The notes beneath the pieces were generated by a model. The model was not told the origin of the DNA and made no database searches. It was given only the letters and a program-made list of their open reading frames with translations. From positions 1 to 20,175 of the forward strand of contig JACQEC010000277.1 of assembly GCA_016200765.1 (NCBI GenBank): a DNA stretch of 20,175 bases, written 5' to 3'. A program made the position numbers and the translations under genes. This stretch comes from Chloroflexota bacterium. Lineage in GTDB: Bacteria > Chloroflexota > Anaerolineae > JACRMK01. Each line of letters starts with the position of its first letter. The stretch's first letter is position 1. Below, piece by piece: positions 16,548-20,175 of the stretch.

Positions 16548-16555
16548 CCCCCCCC
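16548..16555 (-). promoter_or_regulatory. Eight-G tract acting as ribosome binding site of the MFS gene
   Basis: The only purine-rich signal before the MFS start is a run of eight G on the minus strand, one base before the first ATG and four before the second. Length changes would alter the spacing without shifting the reading frame. Confidence 0.6.
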
Positions 16556-16563
16556 ATGATTCG

Positions 16564-17001
16564 CTAAGACTGCTCGAAAATGCCTTGCAGCAGATCGAGA
16601 GCCTGCGTCAACCCTTCCAACTGGTTTTCACTTAGCAACTCTAACTTGGCCGCGACATACTGCCGGGTGCTCTGGAGCGATGCGTCATAGACCCGTGTGC
16701 CTTCGCGCGTCAGCTTCAGTTTGAGCTTGCGACGGTCTTCGCTGTTGCCCTTGCGCTCGACGAGCTTTCTCTGTACAAGACTGCCCACCAGTTTTGACAT
16801 CGTCGGCAGCGATACCCCTTGGCTCAATGCGAGGTCCGACAACGTGCCCGCCGCATGATAATGCAGGTAGGCCAGCACGCGGAACTGGGGTATCGTAAAT
16901 TGGCGGTCCTTCTGCGAGCGGATATGGGCGCGCAGGTGCCGAATCGCAAACGGCACCACTTCCACGATCTTGGCCGCGCACTCGGCTTGCACAGGGTTCA
17001 T
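16564..17001 (-). CDS. MarR-family transcriptional regulator
   Basis: A 145-residue winged-helix dimeric repressor. Order: N-terminal dimer helices, QFRVLAYLHYH (39-49), helix LSDLALSQGV (54-63), recognition helix SLPTMSKLVGSLVQRKLVER (64-83), the wing with the conserved D-R-R (GNSEDRRKLKLKLT, 85-98) and a C-terminal dimer helix. I start at ATG 17001 because AGAGGA (17014-17009) sits 7 nt upstream; a TTG at 17019 would place that signal inside the gene. It is followed by an MFS exporter, the classical MarR pairing. Inverted repeats lie over its own predicted start site, so it very likely represses itself and the exporter until a ligand binds (inference from family and site position). Confidence 0.94.
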   Translation of the reverse strand: MNPVQAECAAKIVEVVPFAIRHLRAHIRSQKDRQFTIPQFRVLAYLHYHAAGTLSDLALSQGVSLPTMSKLVGSLVQRKLVERKGNSEDRRKLKLKLTREGTRVYDASLQSTRQYVAAKLELLSENQLEGLTQALDLLQGIFEQS

Positions 17002-17014
17002 ACGATAATCCTCT

Positions 17015-17037
17015 GCCAAATTAGTTAGGCTTGCTAA
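17015..17037 (-). promoter_or_regulatory. Candidate MarR operator over the start site
   Basis: Two inverted repeats overlap here: TTAG-N5-CTAA (17025-17037), centred near the predicted start site, and an imperfect 16-bp palindrome GCCTAACT/AATTTGGC (17030-17015, six of eight bases paired) reaching the ribosome binding site. Their size and place fit a MarR dimer site, but which one is bound cannot be told. Confidence 0.6.
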
Positions 17038-17039
17038 GC

Positions 17040-17067
17040 ATTATAACGCCATTCATCCGGCTGTCAA
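17040..17067 (-). promoter_or_regulatory. Perfect-consensus sigma-A promoter of the MarR-MFS operon
   Basis: On the minus strand TTGACA (17067-17062) is followed after 16 bp by TATAAT (17045-17040). Both hexamers match the consensus in full. The start site would be near 17033, about 32 nt before the MarR ATG. Confidence 0.88.
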
Positions 17068-17106
17068 CTGCTCGCACCTGGATTTTAGGGCAACCGCCGG
17101 ATAACA

Positions 17107-17147
17107 CACAGGGGCTTTACGGAGGACTACGTCGTAAAGCCCCTGTG
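17107..17147 (-). terminator. Perfect 15-bp hairpin after the dehydrogenase operon
   Basis: The arms 17107-17121 and 17133-17147 pair perfectly over 15 bp, GC-rich at the base, with an 11-nt loop. It lies 28 nt after the dehydrogenase stop and before the MarR promoter. On the minus strand no T-run follows, so it is not a standard intrinsic terminator; it may act with Rho, protect the mRNA end, or be a protein site. Confidence 0.6.
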
Positions 17148-17175
17148 CTGTAACTTCAAGAGCGAGTAGCTTCTC

Positions 17176-18153
17176 CTACTCGGCCTGATCGTAATTGATC
17201 ATCACCTTGATCACCCCGTCACGGCGCTCATGAAACAGATCAAAGGCCTCTTTCAACCGGCTGAACGGAAACTCGTGTGTGACAAACGGCGTGACATTGA
17301 TGCGCCCCGCCTTAATCAGTTGAACGGCCAGCGCAAAGTCCTTGGGCATGTCGGTTGCCGTGACCGTCGTGATCAGGTGCGCGTTCTTGCGGAACAATTC
17401 GCTGTAGAGAATCGGATAGACATTTTCGTCGGGCACACCGAACGCCAAAATGGTTCCGCTGTGTTTGACCAACCGGATGGCCGTATTGAGCGTCTCCTTC
17501 TGGTGCCCTACCGCCTCCACCACAAGGTCGGCTCCTTGCCCCTGAACAATTTCGTTGACCGCCCGGTAGAGCGATTCGTCCGTGTGGGTCAAAGTGTGCG
17601 TCGCGCCGGTCGCCGCGGCCACGTCCAACCGGTACGGGTGAGGGTCAACCGCAATGATCGTGCTCGCGCCGAGATTGGCCGCCATCTGGGTCGCGAGCAA
17701 GCCAATCGCGCCCTGTCCCAGCACGACCACGCGCTGGTGAAACAGCGCGCCGACCTTTCGCATCCCCCAGATTACGGTGCCGAGCGGTTGCGCAACCACC
17801 CACTTGTTCCAGTCGCCGTCGTTGGGTATCTTGACACTGCGCCAGTCGCGCGCCATGTAATACTGCCCCAGCCCGGCAAAAGCGTCCGGTTGCGACATCA
17901 CCGCGTCGCCAACCGCAAATTGATCGGAGTGGGTTGCGACCACTTCTCCGACACATTCATGCGCCGGGAAGCACTCCTGCGCCATATACTGTGACGGTCC
18001 GTGCACGCCCAGATAGTACGGCATATCGCTTCCGCAAATGGTCGCGCGGTGTGTTTTGACGAGAATACTGCCCGGCTCAGCGCTCTCAAAATCGGGCGCC
18101 GGCCGGTGGATCAGCTCAAATTGGCGCGGGCCTGTTAGTTTGGCTCCGAACAT
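17176..18153 (-). CDS. Zinc-type medium-chain alcohol dehydrogenase
   Basis: A 325-residue MDR-superfamily oxidoreductase. The catalytic zinc site is recognisable: CGSD (C40-D43) and PAHE (H65/E66). The NAD(P) fold is VVVLGQGAIGLLA (142-154) with D170 at the end of the second strand, which favours NAD. It is shorter than typical members (about 340-370): the four-cysteine structural zinc lobe is missing and the following loop (FAGLGQYYMARDW) is remodelled. The usual EPLA after the lobe reads QPLG (Q122), so a frequent acidic residue near the zinc is lost. An AGAGAG-type Shine-Dalgarno precedes ATG 18153; the DUF35 stop is 20 nt upstream. It probably oxidises or reduces an alcohol or ketone in the thiolase/DUF35 pathway; the substrate is unknown. 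Confidence 0.92.
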   Translation of the reverse strand: MFGAKLTGPRQFELIHRPAPDFESAEPGSILVKTHRATICGSDMPYYLGVHGPSQYMAQECFPAHECVGEVVATHSDQFAVGDAVMSQPDAFAGLGQYYMARDWRSVKIPNDGDWNKWVVAQPLGTVIWGMRKVGALFHQRVVVLGQGAIGLLATQMAANLGASTIIAVDPHPYRLDVAAATGATHTLTHTDESLYRAVNEIVQGQGADLVVEAVGHQKETLNTAIRLVKHSGTILAFGVPDENVYPILYSELFRKNAHLITTVTATDMPKDFALAVQLIKAGRINVTPFVTHEFPFSRLKEAFDLFHERRDGVIKVMINYDQAE

Positions 18154-18173
18154 GTGCTCTGCTCTCTTTCCGG

Positions 18174-18587
18174 TTACGCCGGCTTGAACTTGGGTAAGGT
18201 AATCGCCTCGGTCACATCATCGTATTGGACGACCACCGGCATGCCCACCTTAATTTTGTTTGGGTCGGGTTCAATGCCAATCAGATTGGTCATCATCCGC
18301 ACCCCTTCTTCCAGCTCGACCACGGCGACGGTATACGGCGCTTCGGCGCCAAAGGCCGGCATTCCCTTTTGATAGCTGATGCTGAATCCATAGACCGTGC
18401 CCCGCCCGCTGACCGGTGTCCAGCGGAGGTCACGCGAAAAGCAATGAGGGCACACCGCGCGCGGGTAGAAGATAAACTTGCCGCACTGGGCGCACTTCTG
18501 TAACTGCATTGCGTGCGCCTTGACGCTGTCCCAGTACGGCTTGGTCACGGGGTCGGGCACGGGTAACGGTTTGGCGTAATTAGCCAT
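18174..18587 (-). CDS. DUF35 zinc-ribbon/OB-fold protein (thiolase or lipid-transfer partner)
   Basis: A 137-residue protein of full family length. An N-terminal helix with PYWDSVKAHAM (17-27) leads into a rubredoxin-like zinc ribbon, C32-x-x-C35 and C46-x-x-C49 (KCAQCGKFIFYPRAVCPHC), and then an OB fold with RGTVYGFSISYQ (62-73) and the AEAPYTVAVVELEEGVRMMTNLIG strand region. DUF35 proteins bind acyl-CoA and form complexes with SCP2-type thiolase-like proteins, as in the Ltp2-ChsH2 aldolase of steroid side-chain breakdown. A strong ribosome binding site, GAGGTGAG (18602-18595), lies 7 nt before the ATG, the best in the operon. The matching thiolase-like gene is one gene upstream. The zinc is probably structural. 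Confidence 0.93.
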   Translation of the reverse strand: MANYAKPLPVPDPVTKPYWDSVKAHAMQLQKCAQCGKFIFYPRAVCPHCFSRDLRWTPVSGRGTVYGFSISYQKGMPAFGAEAPYTVAVVELEEGVRMMTNLIGIEPDPNKIKVGMPVVVQYDDVTEAITLPKFKPA

Positions 18588-18641
18588 AATTCAACTCACC
18601 TCAAGTGAAATTTTCCCTGCGGCCAGGCTGGTCAGTCCGTG

Positions 18642-19637
18642 CTATGCCTGTCGGCGCGCGGTGATAAGACTGTAGCCGTTGGGCAATAAACTGCGAGTAA
18701 TGTCAGTAAATCCGACTGCGGCAAGCCAATCGCGGTGTTGTTTCTCGGTGTAGGCTTGGCCTCCGTCATACAAGTTCAGGGCCAGCAGGTTGAACGCGAC
18801 CGCCGCCGGAGGCGCGCACCGCGAGTCATCAAGGACGTGCCCGATGATGTACACCTCGCCCCCCGGCCGGACGGCAGTAGCCACGTTAATCAGAGCGCAT
18901 AAAGCTTCGCTAGGCGCCAGCACTTGCAAAAAACGGTTCAGCACGGCGACATCGCATGATCCCGTTAGCCGCTGCCGGGCTACGTCTACCGGTTGAACCG
19001 ATACCCGGCCGTTCAACCCCGCTTCGTCAACAAGTCGCTGGGTGATTGGCGCTACGGCGGGCAGTTCAAGCACTTCCGCTCGCAGGTGTGGGTATGCTTG
19101 TACCAGCGTGGTCGCTAACCCGCCTGATCCTCCGCCAACGTCCCACACCACACCAACCGACCCCCAATCAGAACGATCCAGCAACAGCCGTGCCGCAGAC
19201 ACGGCGCCGGCGTGCGAGCCGCGCACAAATGACGCCAGTTCCTCGCTCGACATGTGCGCGTAGTCATGTTTGGCTTGCGGGACGCCGCGGCGGATTGAGT
19301 CCGCCGTCTTCAATTCTGCCGCCCACAACTCTGCCCACAGCTCGTGCACCCCGCCCATGTATGACGGGCCGCCGCGCACCAAGTATCGCGCCGCTTCAGG
19401 ACTGTTCGCGAACAACTCGCCCTCCATCGCGAGCAGCCCGGCTGACACCAGCGCGTAGAGCAGAGGTGCGAGTCGCGCTTCCGCAACGCCGATGCCTTCG
19501 GCAATCTGGCCGGCGGTCAGCGGGCCGTCGCGGAGCGGCGTGAACACGTCGAGCACCATGCCTGCTAGCATCGCCAACGCAAGCGGCACACCCGCGCTCA
19601 GCCGCTGAACGATTTGCGGCGCGCTAGGCTCGTCCAA
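18642..19637 (-). CDS. Methyltransferase-fold protein of the acetylserotonin O-methyltransferase type, catalytic His absent
   Basis: A 331-residue two-domain protein. Residues 1-100 are a winged-helix dimerisation domain (VFTPLRDGPLTAGQIAEGIGV, 31-51; LAPLLYALVSAGLL, 56-69). Residues about 140-330 are a SAM-binding fold: VVWDVGGGSGGLATTL (163-178), VLELPAV (189-195) and VRPGGEVYIIGHVLDD (256-271). The family's catalytic segment, normally with LHDW, reads NRFLQVLAPSEAL (234-246): Gln replaces the His and Leu replaces the Trp. Methyl transfer by the usual His base is thus doubtful; it may use another residue, another reaction, or only bind SAM. The start is TTG 19637, overlapping the thiolase-like gene's end by 14 nt; ATG codons occur only further in, after conserved helix residues. 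It lies between two genes whose products normally form a complex. Confidence 0.85.
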   Translation of the reverse strand: MDEPSAPQIVQRLSAGVPLALAMLAGMVLDVFTPLRDGPLTAGQIAEGIGVAEARLAPLLYALVSAGLLAMEGELFANSPEAARYLVRGGPSYMGGVHELWAELWAAELKTADSIRRGVPQAKHDYAHMSSEELASFVRGSHAGAVSAARLLLDRSDWGSVGVVWDVGGGSGGLATTLVQAYPHLRAEVLELPAVAPITQRLVDEAGLNGRVSVQPVDVARQRLTGSCDVAVLNRFLQVLAPSEALCALINVATAVRPGGEVYIIGHVLDDSRCAPPAAVAFNLLALNLYDGGQAYTEKQHRDWLAAVGFTDITRSLLPNGYSLITARRQA

Positions 19638-20175
19638 GGATGACGGTGCCTGCCGAACTCAAGACCCCGCCGGTTCCATGCGCCACGGCCAGTTTGGCGT
19701 CGGGCACCTGCCTTAGACCTTGATCTTGATAGTCGTGGCGCAGTTGCCGCGTAGACTCGATCAGCGTGAACACCCCATACATACCCGGATGGGTATACGA
19801 CAGCCCGCCGCCATTAGTATTCAAGGGGAACTCGCCGCCGGGTGCCGTGCGCTGGTTCGACACAAACGGGCCGCCCTCGCCCTTCTTGCAGAAACCGAGG
19901 TCCTCGAGCGTCATCAGCACGGTGTAAGTAAAAGAGTCGTACAGCATCGCAAGGTCAATATCGTCGCGCCGCACGCCAGCCATATCAAACGCCAGTTTCC
20001 CCGACACCCTCGCGGGCCCGGCGGTAAAATCGTGCATCTGGCTGATCATGGCGTGGTCAATGCTCTCGCCGAAGCCTAGCACGGCGACCGGATGCTGCTT
20101 CAGGTCGCGTGCGCGCTCCATAGATGTCAGCACGACCGCGCCCCCCGCGTCGGTGACGAGACAGCAATCCAACAG
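19624..20175 (-). CDS. SCP2-type thiolase-like / lipid-transfer protein (5' part beyond window edge)
   Basis: The C-terminal 183 residues of a thiolase-superfamily protein; the frame continues past the right edge, so the true start is not seen. It opens with LLDCCLVTDAGGAVVL, the end of the N-terminal domain, followed by MLYDSFTYTVLMTLEDLGFC, NTNGGGLSYTHPGMYG with the conserved His, and VAHGTGGVLSSAGTVILGR. In degradative thiolases the last motif holds a catalytic Cys (C-x-G); here the place is HGTGG, as in lipid-transfer and aldolase-type relatives. With the DUF35 gene nearby, an Ltp2-like carbon-carbon lyase or acyl-CoA condensing/cleaving role is more likely than plain beta-oxidation thiolysis (inference). 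The N-terminal active-site Cys cannot be checked here. It is the first visible gene of the operon. Confidence 0.9.
   Translation of the reverse strand: MLDCCLVTDAGGAVVLTSMERARDLKQHPVAVLGFGESIDHAMISQMHDFTAGPARVSGKLAFDMAGVRRDDIDLAMLYDSFTYTVLMTLEDLGFCKKGEGGPFVSNQRTAPGGEFPLNTNGGGLSYTHPGMYGVFTLIESTRQLRHDYQDQGLRQVPDAKLAVAHGTGGVLSSAGTVILGRA

Noticed and set aside
17230..17994. Plus-strand open frame of 254 codons.
   Set aside because: It is fully antisense to the zinc dehydrogenase, and the protein has no domain or sensible composition.

Overview
The window reads as a piece of a GC-rich Chloroflexota (probably Anaerolineae-like) chromosome or metagenome contig. The grounds are the gene families present (DUF4012, DUF2723, a LysM protein with a four-cysteine N-terminus, secreted proteins with long Pro/Thr stalks, a secreted protein ending in YLPAVSR) and the frequent GTG/TTG starts. 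The phylum call is an inference from recalled family distribution, not from a marker gene. No rRNA, tRNA, CRISPR, transposase or phage gene is visible.

Region 1 (1-3512, minus strand) is an export and glycan-modification block, read from right to left: a Wzt-like ABC ATPase with a C-terminal sugar-recognition-type domain, a SAM methyltransferase, a small coiled-coil protein and a family-2 glycosyltransferase cut by the window edge. All four overlap or nearly touch, so they are probably co-transcribed. The set resembles a split version of the methyltransferase plus coiled-coil chain-terminator logic known from ABC-dependent O-antigen export. The permease partner is not in the window.

Region 2 (3513-4964, plus strand) is a DUF2142-type multi-spanning membrane protein. 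It is the only gene on the plus strand and has a TATAAT-containing candidate promoter.

Region 3 (4975-15080, minus strand) is a seven-gene surface or glycosylation run. From its upstream end: LysM protein, flippase-like integral membrane protein, membrane GT2, DUF2723 (protein O-mannosyltransferase-like), DUF4012, a mucin-like Pro/Thr/Ser stalk protein, and a 1020-residue secreted protein made of two near-identical copies of a clan GH-A-like hydrolase fold plus a CARDB-like domain. A TATAAT promoter with an extended -10 lies in front of the LysM gene. The mix of a GT-C enzyme, a lipid-linked-sugar type GT2, a flippase-like protein and Thr-rich stalks suggests a cell-surface glycoprotein system.

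Region 4 (15248-17067, minus strand) is a MarR regulator and MFS exporter pair behind a perfect-consensus promoter (TTGACA, 16 bp, TATAAT). Inverted repeats over the start site suggest autorepression. The MFS gene has an eight-G tract at its ribosome binding site.

Region 5 (17107-20175, minus strand) is a catabolic-looking operon: an SCP2-type thiolase-like protein (cut by the right edge), a methyltransferase-fold protein that lacks the usual catalytic His, a DUF35 zinc-ribbon/OB protein and a zinc-type medium-chain dehydrogenase. A perfect 15-bp hairpin closes it. Thiolase-like plus DUF35 pairs act on acyl-CoA substrates; the embedded methyltransferase-like gene is the unusual part.

There is no gene-free stretch longer than 300 bases. 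The largest gaps are 15081-15247 (promoter and leader) and 17002-17175 (promoter, operator, hairpin).
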